Shown here: positions 43,378 to 53,343 of the stretch, piece by piece
Position numbering within the stretch: position 1 is the stretch's first letter
Layout of the letters: the number at the start of each line of letters is the position of its first letter
The notes under the pieces: model-generated
Database searches by the model: none
Seen by the model: the letters and a program-made list of their open reading frames with translations, nothing else
Told to the model about the DNA's origin: nothing
NCBI GenBank assembly: GCA_028285685.1
Contig: JANQOR010000021.1
Coordinates: 1 to 64,000 of the forward strand
Length of the DNA: 64,000 nt
Reading direction: 5' to 3'
Origin: Cyclobacteriaceae bacterium
GTDB taxonomy: Bacteria; Bacteroidota; Bacteroidia; Cytophagales; Cyclobacteriaceae
Program-made: the position numbers and the translations under genes

Positions 43378-44193
43378 TTAATAGCTTTCCTTTTCGTTAG
43401 GAAAGTCTTTTGACTTAATGTCAGAGACGTAGCTTTTAACAGCTTGGGACATCACTTGGTTCAGGTCAGCGTATTGTCGCAGAAATCGTGGCTTAAAATC
43501 TTGGGTTATGCCAAGCATATCATGCACAACCAGCACCTGGCCGTCAACATCTGGTCCAGCTCCAATCCCGATCATAGGAATCGAAACCGAATCAGCGGCT
43601 TGCTTTGCCAACTTTGATGGGATCTTTTCAAGGACTATTCCAAAGCAGCCCAACTCCTCCAAAAGCACGACATCTTCCAGCAATTTTTTGGCTTCCGCTT
43701 CTTCCTTGGCTCTTACGGTATATGTACCAAACTTGTAGATGGACTGAGGTGTCAAGCCCAAATGTCCCATCACTGGAATCCCTGCTGATAGCACTCGCTC
43801 GATGCTTTCTTTGATCTCAACTCCGCCTTCCATTTTCACCGCATGTGCTCCTGATTCTTTCATGATTCGAATGCATGACCGTAGGGCCTCCGAAGAACTT
43901 CCCTGGTAGCTTCCGAAAGGAACATCGACAATGACAAGTGCCCTTTTCACAGCTTTTACCACCGAGGTAGCATGCCAAATCATGTGATCTAATGTAATTG
44001 GTAGAGTAGTCTCATTCCCCGCCATAACGTTAGATGCGCTGTCTCCGACTAGAATCGCATCAACACCAGACTGATCGATGATCTTAGCCATTGAGTAATC
44101 ATAGGCTGTCAGCATTGAAATTTTCTCACCGTTGGACTTCATTTCTTGAAGCTGGTGAGTGGTAACTACCTTGATGTTTTTCTGTACGCTCAT
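43378..44193 (-). CDS. panB: 3-methyl-2-oxobutanoate hydroxymethyltransferase
   Basis: A 271-residue PanB, which adds a hydroxymethyl group from methylene-tetrahydrofolate to 2-oxoisovalerate and makes ketopantoate for coenzyme A. Motifs are [34 protein letters not shown] (metal and substrate binding), [17 protein letters not shown] with the catalytic Glu, and GHLGLTPQS. Length and order match the family. panC and panD are not in the window. Confidence 0.95.
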   Translation of the reverse strand: MSVQKNIKVVTTHQLQEMKSNGEKISMLTAYDYSMAKIIDQSGVDAILVGDSASNVMAGNETTLPITLDHMIWHATSVVKAVKRALVIVDVPFGSYQGSSSEALRSCIRIMKESGAHAVKMEGGVEIKESIERVLSAGIPVMGHLGLTPQSIYKFGTYTVRAKEEAEAKKLLEDVVLLEELGCFGIVLEKIPSKLAKQAADSVSIPMIGIGAGPDVDGQVLVVHDMLGITQDFKPRFLRQYADLNQVMSQAVKSYVSDIKSKDFPNEKESY

Positions 44194-44297
44194 GAAATTA
44201 AATGGAAGCGCAATTTAGCCAAAAGGAACGTAATAGTGTGGGAGGAAATGATCACATCAAAGAGCATCCTAACACCTCACCACGGTAAGTGAGTCAA

Positions 44298-44855
44298 TTA
44301 ACTCTTCCACTTAATATTGCAGCCTATGCTCGGTTTCTGCTCTTCTAAGGGTGGCTGTCCTTCGATCAGTGCATCAATGGCAGCACTTAAATCCTCACCA
44401 TTGACAGGTTCATTGTTCCCTGGAGTGCTTGCATCGAACCTTCCTCTATAAACACATTTTAGATCAGTGTCAAACAAAAAGAAATCAGGTGTGCATGCTG
44501 CATCGTAGGCTCTTGCTGTCTCCTGGGTTTCATCAAAGAGATAAGGAAAGTCAAATCCATGTTTTTCAGCCTGGGACTTAAGTTGCTCAGGGCTATCATC
44601 AGGGTAATTTTCGATGTCGTTAGAAGAAATTGCCACGAATCCCACACCTAGATGTTGGTAGTGTCTTGCCACGATTCCTAACTCCTCTTCAATGTTTTTC
44701 ACATAGGGACAATGAGCACAAATGAACATCACAACCAATCCTTCTTCTCCTTTCACATCCTGTAGTGATATGCTTTTGCCAGAGATTACGTCTTGAAGAT
44801 CAAAACCAGGGGCTTCTGTTCCAAGAGGCATCATGGTTGAAGGGGTGAGGGCCAT
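44298..44855 (-). CDS. Thioredoxin-like / AhpC-TSA family protein
   Basis: A 185-residue thioredoxin-fold protein. The redox motif CAHCPY (CxxC at about 47-50) stands after VVMFI, as in peroxiredoxin-like thiol proteins. QTARAYDAACTPDFFLFDTDLKCVYRGRFD is a well-known marker of this branch. There is no signal peptide, so it works in the cytoplasm, as a thiol reductase or peroxidase. A further Cys stands at GCNIKWK. Divergent from an amidohydrolase gene. Confidence 0.8.
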   Translation of the reverse strand: MALTPSTMMPLGTEAPGFDLQDVISGKSISLQDVKGEEGLVVMFICAHCPYVKNIEEELGIVARHYQHLGVGFVAISSNDIENYPDDSPEQLKSQAEKHGFDFPYLFDETQETARAYDAACTPDFFLFDTDLKCVYRGRFDASTPGNNEPVNGEDLSAAIDALIEGQPPLEEQKPSIGCNIKWKS

Positions 44856-44916
44856 AGCTTTGCGTTTAGTTTGTTTATTTTTAACAGCCTAGAACGCAAC
44901 AATAATACAACTAACC

Positions 44917-46566
44917 ATGAAAAAATTTCCAGGCTTCCTACTATTTCTTCTGGTGGGCTTTCTTCTCCATGCTCAAATAACCCCAGCTCCATCACGAACC
45001 GAAGGCCAGGGACCCTTCGATCAATTGATCATTAGGGGAGCTACTCTTATCAATGGTAATGGCGCACCGCCGATTGGACCTGTTGATATTGTGGTTGAAA
45101 AAAATGTGATTACAAGAGTCCAGGTGGTTGGATACCCTGGAGTCGAAATAAATGAGGATCGAAGGCCCAAATTCGATGGAAATGGACTGGAAATTGATGC
45201 CGAAGGCATGTACGTGTTACCTGGATTTGTCGACATGCATGGTCATATCGGCGGAACCAGCCAGGGTACTCCAGCGGAGTATGTATTTAAGTTGTGGTTG
45301 GCTCACGGAATTACCACTATACGAGATCCATCTGCAGGTAATGGGCTAGATTGGGTACTCAGGCATAAGCAAAGAAGTGCTCGGAATGAAATTACAGCAC
45401 CAAGAATCTTAGCTTACACTTCTTTTGGACAAAACCTTGAGGAAGTCAAATCAATAAGGGATGTTCCTGGTGAAAGAAACGTCGGAACGGAAGTCTTGAA
45501 AAATCCGATAACCAATGCAAATGAAGCGATCTCATGGGTCAGAGCTAATTATCGTAGAGGAGCTGATGGAATCAAATTTTTTGGTGCTTCGCCCGAAGTG
45601 ATGGATGCAGCTTTGAGGGAAAACAAAAAACTAGGTCTTCGGTCAGCTTGTCACCACGCGCAGTTAAGTGTGGCACGCTGGAATGTCTTAAATTCAGCTG
45701 AAGCTGGTCTCACCTCAATGGAGCATTGGTATGGTCTGCCAGAAGCATTGTTTGCCGATCGGATAGTGCAGGATTATCCCCTCGACTACAACTATAACAA
45801 CGAACAGCATCGTTTTGGGGAGGCAGGTAGACTTTGGAAACAAGCTGCTCCCCCCTATTCTGACAAGTGGAATAAAGTGATGAATAGGTTGTTAGAACTA
45901 GACTTCACACTTGACCCAACCTTCAACATCTATGAAGCCAGCCGCGATTTGATGCGAGCGAGGAATGCAGACTGGCACAGAGCTTACACCCTTCCTTCCT
46001 TGTGGAAATTTTATCAACCAAGCAAAATATCGCATGGTTCATACTGGCACTTCTGGGGCACAGAAGAGGAAGTGGCCTGGAAAGAGAATTACCGACTGTG
46101 GATGACGTTCATCAATGAGTATAAAAACAGAGGCGGGCGTGTTACAACAGGCTCAGACTCCGGATTCATTTTTCAATTGTACGGTTTTGCCTACATCAGA
46201 GAAATGGAACTGCTAAGAGAAGCTGGTTTTCATCCATTGGAGGTGATTAAGTCTGCTACGCTAAATGGCGCTGAAGCCCTCGGAATGGATAAGCAAATAG
46301 GAACGGTTGAGGTTGGAAAGTTGGCGGATTTGGTCTTAATCGATCAAAACCCATTGCAAAACTTGAAAGTGCTTTACGGAACAGGAGCTATTAAGCTAAC
46401 AGAAGATAACGAGGTAACCAGGGTTGGGGGAGTAAACTATACGATCAAAGATGGAGTCGTTTTTGATGCAAAAGAATTGCTAAAGGACGTTCGAGAAATG
46501 GTTCTGGAAGCAAAAGACGGGACTGAAATTGAACAGCCGGGATATCCCAACTGGGATAAGGACTAA
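44917..46566 (+). CDS. Exported amidohydrolase-family metalloenzyme
   Basis: A 549-residue protein with a signal peptide ending LLHAQ (residue 20). The amidohydrolase barrel shows VDMHGHIGG near residue 107, a metal-bridging Lys candidate in GIKFFGAS, the His motifs SACHHAQLS and TSMEHWYG, and the acidic GSDSGFIF. A composite beta-sandwich surrounds it (TLINGNGAPPIG, KLADLVLIDQNPL). Imidazolonepropionase-like or prolidase-like exported enzymes of this type hydrolyse cyclic amides or dipeptides; the substrate is unknown. Confidence 0.82.
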   Translation: MKKFPGFLLFLLVGFLLHAQITPAPSRTEGQGPFDQLIIRGATLINGNGAPPIGPVDIVVEKNVITRVQVVGYPGVEINEDRRPKFDGNGLEIDAEGMYVLPGFVDMHGHIGGTSQGTPAEYVFKLWLAHGITTIRDPSAGNGLDWVLRHKQRSARNEITAPRILAYTSFGQNLEEVKSIRDVPGERNVGTEVLKNPITNANEAISWVRANYRRGADGIKFFGASPEVMDAALRENKKLGLRSACHHAQLSVARWNVLNSAEAGLTSMEHWYGLPEALFADRIVQDYPLDYNYNNEQHRFGEAGRLWKQAAPPYSDKWNKVMNRLLELDFTLDPTFNIYEASRDLMRARNADWHRAYTLPSLWKFYQPSKISHGSYWHFWGTEEEVAWKENYRLWMTFINEYKNRGGRVTTGSDSGFIFQLYGFAYIREMELLREAGFHPLEVIKSATLNGAEALGMDKQIGTVEVGKLADLVLIDQNPLQNLKVLYGTGAIKLTEDNEVTRVGGVNYTIKDGVVFDAKELLKDVREMVLEAKDGTEIEQPGYPNWDKD

Positions 46567-46593
46567 TTGGAAGACTTATTGGTTAGTTGAAAG

Positions 46594-47514
46594 TCATTCA
46601 AGATTAGCTAACTCTTCCCTTAGGTCAATCGCTATTTTCGGAAAGTCGGTGATGATTCCGTCCACTCCTGCATTTAGCATTTTTATCATGTCATCCCTGG
46701 TATTGACTGGATAGGCATGCACTTCAAAACCCTGAGCGTGCATCTGGAAAACCCTTCTTGGTGAAAGTGTTTCCCAATCAGGGTTTATCGCTTTCATTCG
46801 GTTGCTTTCCTTCGCTCTACCCATGTGCATTCTTGTTTCAATATAGAAGGCAATAAGTGGGGCAGAGTCCTCACCGATAATCAAGGCCTTAGTCTGGATC
46901 AACGAATCCAAAACGTGCACCTCATCAAGATACCTTGGTTCATATGATTGGAGAATGATCCAATCTTCGCCATTGTTCTCGCTCATCACAATTTCCACTA
47001 GCTTCTCCGCAAAATCATGATAGTGAGGATGATCCATATGCTTGATCTCTATCAACACCTTGCATCGACCGTCGACATAATCCAGTACTTCTTTCAGAGT
47101 CGGTATTCTTTCGCTGGCAAACTTGGAGTCTTTGTGAGATCCCACGTCAAACTGCTTGATCTCTTCGAGAGTATAATCGTGCACGTCACCAGTGACCCTG
47201 TTTCCAAGAGTGTCTCTTGCAATCCGATCCAACGTCTGATCATGAAACACAACAATCTCCTCATCCAGCGTGTGCCTTACATCCAATTCTATTTGATCTA
47301 CACCTAATTCCAGTGCTCGTTTAAAAGCCGCCATTGTATTTTCTGGCGCCAAACCTGAAGCTCCTTTATGGGCGATGATCTGAAATTCTTTACCTCCTAG
47401 ACGATCAATTGAGGTACTCGCAAAGATCGACCTGTAAAGCCATGGCTCAAATAGTGACAATGCAGCAAATAGTGCGAAAAATGGCGCAGAGTAAAGTAAA
47501 AACTTCTTGGTCAT
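46594..47514 (-). CDS. Glycerophosphodiester phosphodiesterase family protein
   Basis: A 306-residue GDPD. An N-terminal hydrophobic anchor (6-22) precedes the catalytic barrel. Motifs are IIAHKGASGLAPENTMAAF, IELDVRHT, VVFHDQTLDR, LIEIKH and GIITDFP. The usual HRG is HKG here, a conservative change next to the catalytic His. It cleaves glycerophosphodiesters to glycerol-3-phosphate and an alcohol, probably outside the inner membrane. Convergent with the amidohydrolase gene. Confidence 0.85.
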   Translation of the reverse strand: MTKKFLLYSAPFFALFAALSLFEPWLYRSIFASTSIDRLGGKEFQIIAHKGASGLAPENTMAAFKRALELGVDQIELDVRHTLDEEIVVFHDQTLDRIARDTLGNRVTGDVHDYTLEEIKQFDVGSHKDSKFASERIPTLKEVLDYVDGRCKVLIEIKHMDHPHYHDFAEKLVEIVMSENNGEDWIILQSYEPRYLDEVHVLDSLIQTKALIIGEDSAPLIAFYIETRMHMGRAKESNRMKAINPDWETLSPRRVFQMHAQGFEVHAYPVNTRDDMIKMLNAGVDGIITDFPKIAIDLREELANLE

Positions 47515-47557
47515 AGGTGATTATTTACCACAAAAATTACACAAAAAGAACTAAATA

Positions 47558-49318
47558 CTATGATTTGGTTTTCTGATTTAAATCAATGCCCAACTCAGCC
47601 AGTTGCTCGACGGAAATTCGAGAGGGTGAATCAATCATCATATCTCGTCCTGAATTGTTCTTGGGAAAAGCAATAAAATCTCGAATACTCTCCTCACCTG
47701 CCATCATCGCACACATTCTGTCAAACCCAAATGCAATGCCTCCATGCGGTGGTGCGCCATATTCAAACGCTCCCAACAGAAAGCCAAACTGTTCCTCAGC
47801 TTCTTCTTTTGTGAAGCCTAGCACCTCAAACATTTTGGACTGCAGACCACGATCATGTATCCGTATGGAACCTCCGCCTGCTTCAACACCATTTATTACA
47901 AGATCATAAGCATTGGCTCGCACATTGCCGGGATCTGAATCCAGCTTATCGATGTCCTCAGGATTTGGAGAAGTAAAAGGATGGTGCATGGCATGATATC
48001 GCTGAGTATCCTCATCCCACTCCAGCAATGGAAAATCCAACACCCACAGAGGCGCAACTTTGCTCTTGTCTCTTAATCCCAGACGTTCACCCATTTCTAA
48101 TCTCAACTCATTGAGCGCCTTTCTAGTTTGATCTTTTTCTCCTGCTAAGATCAAAATAAGATCTCCGGGCTTGGCATTCGCTTTAGCCGCCCAGCTTTGA
48201 AGCGCCTCCTGATCAAAAAACTTATCTACTGAAGACTTAAAGGTTCCATCTTCATTGCACTTGACATAAACCAGCCCCTTGGCTCCAATTTGAGGTTTTT
48301 TCACAAAATCAGTTAGCTCATCTAACTGCTTTCTGGAATAGTCAGCACATCCTTCAACATTTATTCCTACGACTAGCTCTGAACTGTCAAAAACCACAAA
48401 CCCTTTTCCCTGGACCAAATCGTTCAACTCCACGAACTCCAATCCAAACCTAAGATCAGGCTTATCTGATCCATACTTCTCGATTGCCTCGTGGTAGGAC
48501 ATCCTGTGAAAATCACCAAGCTCCAGACCCTTGATCTCTTTGTATAAGAACTTGGTCATCCCCTCAAACGTATTCAGAACGTCTTCTCTTTCCACAAAGG
48601 CCATCTCACAGTCAATCTGTGTGAATTCTGGTTGTCTGTCTGCTCTAAGATCTTCATCTCTAAAGCATTTCACAATTTGATAGTAGCGATCCAGGCCTGC
48701 TACCATTAACAACTGCTTGAACGTTTGTGGCGATTGTGGAAGAGCATAAAACTCTCCTTCATTCATTCGTGACGGAACAACGAAATCTCTCGCTCCTTCC
48801 GGGGTAGATTTTATCAGATAAGGCGTCTCCACCTCAATGAATTTGTCGCCAGTTAGGTATTCTCGAACCTTTTGCATCATCAGATGCCGCAGCTCCAGTT
48901 TTTCTCTCACGACCTCCCGTCTTATATCAAGGTATCTGTATTGCAATCTTAAATCCTCCCCACCATCTGTTTCTTCCTCTATCGTAAAAGGAGGCGTTTT
49001 GGAGGCATTCAAAACATCAAGACTCGAAACGCGAATCTCAATGTCACCTGTCGGTATTTTATCATTTTTGGAATATCGTTCGACTACTTGTCCCGAGGCT
49101 CTCAGCACGAACTCCCTACCCACGCTTTTTGCTTTTTCTATCAAATCTGGGTCTGTAACTCCTTCTTCGAATATCAACTGGGTAATTCCATACCTGTCCC
49201 GAAGATCCACATACACAATTCCTCCTTTGTCGCGTTGTTTTTGTACCCAACCAGTTAATGTGACTTCCTTTTCAGCGTCATCGATTCTCAATTCGCCGCA
49301 TGTATGCGTTCTTAGCAT
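47558..49318 (-). CDS. aspS: Aspartyl-tRNA synthetase
   Basis: A 586-residue class II synthetase of the bacterial type. The N-terminal OB-fold ([22 protein letters not shown]) is followed by the catalytic core with [20 protein letters not shown] (motif 1 area), [20 protein letters not shown] (motif 2) and [15 protein letters not shown] (motif 3). The bacterial GAD insertion lies between about 280 and 420. Whether it also charges tRNA-Asn cannot be seen here. Confidence 0.96.
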   Translation of the reverse strand: MLRTHTCGELRIDDAEKEVTLTGWVQKQRDKGGIVYVDLRDRYGITQLIFEEGVTDPDLIEKAKSVGREFVLRASGQVVERYSKNDKIPTGDIEIRVSSLDVLNASKTPPFTIEEETDGGEDLRLQYRYLDIRREVVREKLELRHLMMQKVREYLTGDKFIEVETPYLIKSTPEGARDFVVPSRMNEGEFYALPQSPQTFKQLLMVAGLDRYYQIVKCFRDEDLRADRQPEFTQIDCEMAFVEREDVLNTFEGMTKFLYKEIKGLELGDFHRMSYHEAIEKYGSDKPDLRFGLEFVELNDLVQGKGFVVFDSSELVVGINVEGCADYSRKQLDELTDFVKKPQIGAKGLVYVKCNEDGTFKSSVDKFFDQEALQSWAAKANAKPGDLILILAGEKDQTRKALNELRLEMGERLGLRDKSKVAPLWVLDFPLLEWDEDTQRYHAMHHPFTSPNPEDIDKLDSDPGNVRANAYDLVINGVEAGGGSIRIHDRGLQSKMFEVLGFTKEEAEEQFGFLLGAFEYGAPPHGGIAFGFDRMCAMMAGEESIRDFIAFPKNNSGRDMMIDSPSRISVEQLAELGIDLNQKTKS

Positions 49319-49344
49319 CAGTTTCCAATTTTAAGGACGCAAAA

Positions 49345-50403
49345 TTAAGGTTCTTGCTTTGTTAATAAAGATTTGACTCGAAAAGAAGTTTTATCCCAAA
49401 AAATCGTCGCTCTTACATCATCTAAAAATTCAATCTCCACTTCATTTCCTGATTTTTTCCAAGCACTAATTTCACGTGGTAGACTATAATCTTGTAAATG
49501 GATCATCCGTGGTTTTTCTTCATCAACTTTGTATATAGCAATGATTGGGTTAGAGATGGAATCTCGAAAGAGGATCACACATTCATCCAACTTGTCATTG
49601 GTCAGATCTATCCAGAGTGGGTTAGTAACCAAGGAATCAGCATAAGCCGTCCTTATATCGATCTTCTTCCTTTGAATCACCCAATAGCTGGTCGCAGGAT
49701 AAGTAGCTCTTACATCATCTTCTTCCTCTCCGGCATAGACTTCATCAACAAGAAACACAACAAGAAGCATCGATGCAGAGATAATTAGAAGGTTAACCAA
49801 AACTCCCACTATATGAGCACGGAAAGCCAGCCAATAAAATCTCAGAAACCATACTATGAATGTGAGGCCAATTAAGCTATACAGAACAAGAAAATCACCT
49901 CCCCGCCAATAAATGGAAGTCACATGATTGATAATATCCAATGAAAAAGTGAAAATTAAAAGAGCCGCAGATCCATACAGATTTATAAGAAAAACTTCGA
50001 TTGTATTAAATCTTATGAATTTTAGCCATCCCACAATAAAACTTGAAAACAGAATTATCATGATAGTGGACATTAACACCTGAAACTGGTTCCCGTACAT
50101 TCCAATGCCAGTGAATCCCAGTATCCCGGACTCATCAATCAGGTAAAATATCCCTGCCACTATTAGAAGATATCCGACCGGATGGATATAGCTCTTTGTT
50201 TTCCCGCCCAGGTAATCACTCAACATGTGATTTGGCTTGAAAAGCAGGTAAAAAGTGGTCTTAAATAGTCCCCTTCGGAAATCCAGAACATCCAGCAGCT
50301 GATGAAGTGCAAACTTCAGCGTTTGCTTTTCAATATGTCGCTGACCGCAGCTTGAGCAAAATTCTCCATCAAATTCACTAAGACAATTCTTACAGGCTCT
50401 CAT
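49345..50403 (-). CDS. DUF3667 membrane protein with N-terminal zinc ribbon
   Basis: A 352-residue protein. It opens with a CxxC...CxxC ribbon (CKNCLSEFDGEFCSSCGQRH, residues 4-23). The DUF3667 signature follows: FRRGLFKTTFYLLFKPNHML, DYLGGKTKSYIHPVGYLLI. Then come about five membrane helices and a C-terminal globular part (LWIDLTNDKLDECVILF). The family is common in Bacteroidota and its function is unknown. The start is at 50403 (MRACKNC), which places the zinc ribbon at the usual position. Confidence 0.8.
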   Translation of the reverse strand: MRACKNCLSEFDGEFCSSCGQRHIEKQTLKFALHQLLDVLDFRRGLFKTTFYLLFKPNHMLSDYLGGKTKSYIHPVGYLLIVAGIFYLIDESGILGFTGIGMYGNQFQVLMSTIMIILFSSFIVGWLKFIRFNTIEVFLINLYGSAALLIFTFSLDIINHVTSIYWRGGDFLVLYSLIGLTFIVWFLRFYWLAFRAHIVGVLVNLLIISASMLLVVFLVDEVYAGEEEDDVRATYPATSYWVIQRKKIDIRTAYADSLVTNPLWIDLTNDKLDECVILFRDSISNPIIAIYKVDEEKPRMIHLQDYSLPREISAWKKSGNEVEIEFLDDVRATIFWDKTSFRVKSLLTKQEP

Positions 50404-50459
50404 ATTGAACAATTTACCAATATTTGTAATCAATGTCCTGAGAACAAAACTTCAAGCAT

Positions 50460-51014
50460 GTGAAACAGCTTTCTCTAATAATGGTACTTTTCGTTGGTGC
50501 GGTCATCAATTCTATTGCACAACAAAAAATGGCTTCTACAAAAATTGGCGAGAACATCACAATGAAAATTCCAACCGGGTTTCTAAGCATGTCAAACAGG
50601 GATCGGATGGAGAAAATTGCTTCATCAAAAATTCCGTTAGCTACCTATTCGACAGAGTCTCAAGAAGTGACGCTAAGCATCAACGACAATCCGATGCAAT
50701 GGACGAGCGAGGATACGAAAGTTGTTTATGGCTTTTACAAAGCGAGTGTCAATGCCTTGTTCGATGAAGTCAAATATATCCAGGACACCATTAAGCAAAT
50801 CAACGGGAGAGAGTTCATAGTTTTCGAGTTTGTTTCAACTGTTCGTGACGATAATGTTTTTTCCTCCAGGAGTGGTGAAAGAAATTACACGTACATCCAA
50901 TACACTTCCTATAATGACCAGGTCTTGCTCTTTAATCTGGGTTGTCCTGCTCGGATGCAGTTGGAGTGGGAAGATGCGGCAGAAGAAATCATGCAAAGTA
51001 TTCGTATCAAATGA
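50460..51014 (+). CDS. Exported protein of unknown function before tadA
   Basis: A 184-residue product with a signal peptide to about residue 21 (NSIAQQ). The body alternates beta strands (TKIGENITMKIPTGF, EVTLSINDNPMQWT, YTYIQYTSYNDQVLLFNLGCP) and ends with an amphipathic helix (WEDAAEEIMQSIRIK), a plan seen in small periplasmic PsbP/DUF-type lipid-free proteins. No family is certain. It overlaps tadA by 4 bases (ATGA), so the two are translated together although one product is exported and the other is cytosolic. Confidence 0.55.
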   Translation: MKQLSLIMVLFVGAVINSIAQQKMASTKIGENITMKIPTGFLSMSNRDRMEKIASSKIPLATYSTESQEVTLSINDNPMQWTSEDTKVVYGFYKASVNALFDEVKYIQDTIKQINGREFIVFEFVSTVRDDNVFSSRSGERNYTYIQYTSYNDQVLLFNLGCPARMQLEWEDAAEEIMQSIRIK

Positions 51015-51463
51015 CCGAACTAAGTGTCTTCAGCGATGAGCACTTCATGAAGCAGGCACTGGCAGAGGCCCAGACTGCTTTTGATGAAGGAGAAATACCC
51101 ATTGGAGCAGTGGTGGTCTGCGAGAACAAGATCATTGCCAAAGATCACAACAGGGTAGAGAGGCTAAGTGATGCCACAGCGCATGCAGAAATGCTTGCAA
51201 TCACGGCAGCTCAAAACAATCTCAACTCCAAATATTTGAATGAATGTACACTTTATGTCACCCTGGAACCGTGTAGCATGTGTGCCGGAGCACTTTTCTG
51301 GACTCAACTTGGAAAGTTGGTGATTGGGGCTTCTGACGAAAAACGAGGCTTCACAGCATTCAATAAAAAGATCGTTCATCAGAAAACTGAAGTCCAAACA
51401 GGTGTTGCGAAAGCGGAGTGTGAGGAGATAATTAAAGATTTTTTTCGGAAGTTGAGGAACTAG
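51011..51463 (+). CDS. tadA: tRNA-specific adenosine deaminase
   Basis: A 150-residue deaminase that turns A34 into inosine in tRNA-Arg(ACG). The zinc site is complete: HAEM (His58, Glu60) and PCSMC (two Cys near 88-91). IGAVVVCENKIIAKDHNRVE and LGKLVIGASDEKRG also fit TadA. The start is set at 51011, inside the stop region of the preceding gene; the longer in-frame extension would encode non-family residues. Confidence 0.93.
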   Translation: MTELSVFSDEHFMKQALAEAQTAFDEGEIPIGAVVVCENKIIAKDHNRVERLSDATAHAEMLAITAAQNNLNSKYLNECTLYVTLEPCSMCAGALFWTQLGKLVIGASDEKRGFTAFNKKIVHQKTEVQTGVAKAECEEIIKDFFRKLRN

Positions 51464-51598
51464 ATCTGATCAAGAATGATTAGTTAGTTAATTTGATGGA
51501 AATAGGATGTTTCTTAAACTTTCTATCCTCAGATCAGTTAAGGAGATTTGTTACCTTCACGTCACTATTTTTACAACCTATAAAAACTAGAAATAATT

Positions 51599-52195
51599 AT
51601 GGCTTTCGAATTACCAGATTTACCATATGCTCATGACGCACTGAGCCCTCATATCGATGCTCAAACCATGGAAATACATCATGGAAAGCATCACAATGCT
51701 TATGTCACCAATCTTAACAATGCTGCAGGTGGTCCCATTGCAGAAAAGAGTATCGAAGATGTTTGTAGGCATCACTCAGATATTCCTGCCATAAGAAACA
51801 ATGGTGGTGGTCACTACAACCACTCATTGTTTTGGACGATCATGAGTCCTGACGGCGGTGGGGAGCCATCAGGAGCGCTGGCTGACGCCATCAACTCGGC
51901 TTTTGGCTCCTTTGACCAATTCAAGGAAGCATTCAGTAAGGCTGCTGCGACGAGGTTTGGTAGTGGTTGGGCCTGGCTATGTAAGAAGGCCGATGGCACA
52001 CTTGATGTTTGCTCATCTGCTAACCAAGATAACCCGTTGATGCCTGGTGTCGGATGTGGTGGAACACCAATACTTGGCTTGGATGTTTGGGAGCATGCCT
52101 ACTACCTGAATTATCAAAACAGACGCCCGGATTACATTAGTGCGTTTTTCAACGTAATCAACTGGGATGAGGTGAGCAGAAGATTTGATTCATAG
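51599..52195 (+). CDS. sodA: Superoxide dismutase, Mn-type by motif
   Basis: A 198-residue Fe/Mn superoxide dismutase of the cytoplasm. Metal ligands are in [23 protein letters not shown] and DVWEHAYYL. The segment [12 protein letters not shown] has the Gln at the place typical of manganese enzymes (E. coli SodA has ANQDSPLM), so Mn or cambialistic use is more likely than Fe only. The stop is directly followed by the his promoter region. A second copy was not seen. Confidence 0.93.
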   Translation: MAFELPDLPYAHDALSPHIDAQTMEIHHGKHHNAYVTNLNNAAGGPIAEKSIEDVCRHHSDIPAIRNNGGGHYNHSLFWTIMSPDGGGEPSGALADAINSAFGSFDQFKEAFSKAAATRFGSGWAWLCKKADGTLDVCSSANQDNPLMPGVGCGGTPILGLDVWEHAYYLNYQNRRPDYISAFFNVINWDEVSRRFDS

Positions 52196-52225
52196 TTTGA
52201 ATTTTAAAATTGAGCACTATATTCG
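52196..52225 (+). promoter_or_regulatory. Candidate promoter of the histidine operon
   Basis: TTTG (52196-52199), an 18-base spacer and TATATTCG (52218-52225) match the Bacteroidota -33/-7 pattern TTTG and TAnnTTTG with one mismatch. It starts just after the sodA stop. Transcription would begin a few bases before the leader peptide start at 52236. Confidence 0.45.
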
Positions 52226-52235
52226 CACCAGAATA

Positions 52236-52304
52236 ATGAACACAAGCAGACTACATCATCATGTACATCATTACAACTTCTCTCTTGAAGAGGTAGGAAG
52301 ATGA
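52236..52304 (+). CDS. hisL: Histidine operon leader peptide
   Basis: The 22-residue frame reads MNTSRLHHHVHHYNFSLEEV and two more residues, with five His codons within seven positions. It lies between the sodA stop and hisG and is followed by a strong terminator at 52329. This is the layout of ribosome-mediated attenuation: when charged tRNA-His is scarce the ribosome stalls on the His codons and the terminator does not form. It is too short for normal gene finders. The identification rests on composition and position; the gene has no resemblance to enterobacterial hisL beyond the His run. Confidence 0.85.
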   Translation: MNTSRLHHHVHHYNFSLEEVGR

Positions 52305-52312
52305 TGCTGTAG
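52251..52312 (+). promoter_or_regulatory. Attenuator pause-type stem covering the His codons
   Basis: CTACATCATCAT (52251-52262, the His codons) can pair with ATGATGCTGTAG (52301-52312) with one mismatch. A ribosome stalled on the His codons would prevent this pairing and free the right arm. The antiterminator partner is not evident: the right arm and following U run may pair with the A-rich stretch 52317-52331. Confidence 0.6.
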
Positions 52313-52328
52313 TTTTTAAAAATAACTG

Positions 52329-52360
52329 AAAGCCCGTCGGATTACCGACGGGCTTTTTTT
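52329..52360 (+). terminator. Attenuator terminator before hisG
   Basis: AAAGCCCGTCGG (52329-52340), loop ATTA and CCGACGGGCTTT (52345-52356) form a perfect 12-bp GC-rich stem with a run of seven T from 52354. It lies 25 bases after the leader peptide stop and 82 bases before hisG. Confidence 0.9.
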
Positions 52361-52442
52361 GTGCTATACAATTGGAAACTACTTGAGCAGAAATCGAAAG
52401 ATGAACTAAGCAGCGTAAATGACTGGTAAGGACTAGAAAAAA

Positions 52443-53303
52443 ATGAAAAAAGAAGTATTAAAGATTGCAATACAAAAATCGGGACGGCTTAATGAGAAGA
52501 GCCTTGAGCTTCTTAAAGAATGTGGAATAAGCATTAACAATGGAGGCAAACTCATATCCTCATCTACAAACTTTCCGCTGGAGGTCTTCTATCTCAGAGA
52601 TGATGATATTCCACAATACGTAGCTGAAGGTGTTGCAGATATTGGCATGTTGGGAGAGAACGAAGTGCTAGAAAAAGACCAGAAAGTAGAGGTCATCGCA
52701 AAACTGGATTTCTCAAAGTGTCGACTATCCCTGGCTGTTCGAAGAGAGGAAAATTACACTGATCTTTCTTGGTTTAGGGGAAAGAAAATAGCAACCAGTT
52801 ACCCCCTGATTTTGAAGAAATTCCTACGTGAAGAAGCTATAGATGCTGAAGTCGAGACCATCGGGGGAAGTGTTGAAATTGCTCCGGGAATAGGGCTCTC
52901 AGACGGGATTTTTGATATCGTAAGCACTGGAAGCACTCTCTTGGCCAATGGACTTAAAGAAGTAGAAGTCGTATTACAAAGTCAAGCGGTGCTTATTGGC
53001 AACCCCAATCTTTTATCTGAAAAAAGAAGCATTGTGGAGAAACTTCTTTTTAGGATCCAAGCCGCGAAGAGTGCGAAAAGGAACAAATATATTTTGCTAA
53101 ACGCACCAAATAAGAACCTTGATGCAATTATCAATTTGCTTCCCGGGATGAGGAGTCCTACAGTGATGCCACTGGCGGAAGAGGGTTGGAGTAGTCTACA
53201 TAGCGTTATTGGGGAAGATGATTTCTGGGAAGTGATTGACCAGTTGAAAGATCGTGGAGCTGAGGGAATTCTCGTCTGTCCCATTGAAAAGATGATCGTC
53301 TGA
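52443..53303 (+). CDS. hisG: ATP phosphoribosyltransferase, long form
   Basis: A 286-residue HisG, which starts histidine synthesis by joining ATP and PRPP. The catalytic lobes show IAIQKSGRLNEKSLELL, DIGMLGENEVLE and GLSDGIFDIVSTGSTL (PRPP site). The C-terminal 75 residues form the histidine-binding regulatory domain (NKNLDAIINLLPGMRSPTVMPL), so this is the long form that needs no HisZ and is inhibited by histidine. Attenuation and feedback would thus act together. It begins 82 bases after the attenuator. Confidence 0.95.
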   Translation: MKKEVLKIAIQKSGRLNEKSLELLKECGISINNGGKLISSSTNFPLEVFYLRDDDIPQYVAEGVADIGMLGENEVLEKDQKVEVIAKLDFSKCRLSLAVRREENYTDLSWFRGKKIATSYPLILKKFLREEAIDAEVETIGGSVEIAPGIGLSDGIFDIVSTGSTLLANGLKEVEVVLQSQAVLIGNPNLLSEKRSIVEKLLFRIQAAKSAKRNKYILLNAPNKNLDAIINLLPGMRSPTVMPLAEEGWSSLHSVIGEDDFWEVIDQLKDRGAEGILVCPIEKMIV

Positions 53304-53343
53304 GGTAAGAATTACGAACTGAGAATTAGGAACTAGAGTAGGA

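Noticed and set aside
52236..52360. T-box or riboswitch before hisG
   Set aside because: There is no room for a T-box specifier structure, and the His-codon run inside a small frame explains the element as peptide-mediated attenuation.
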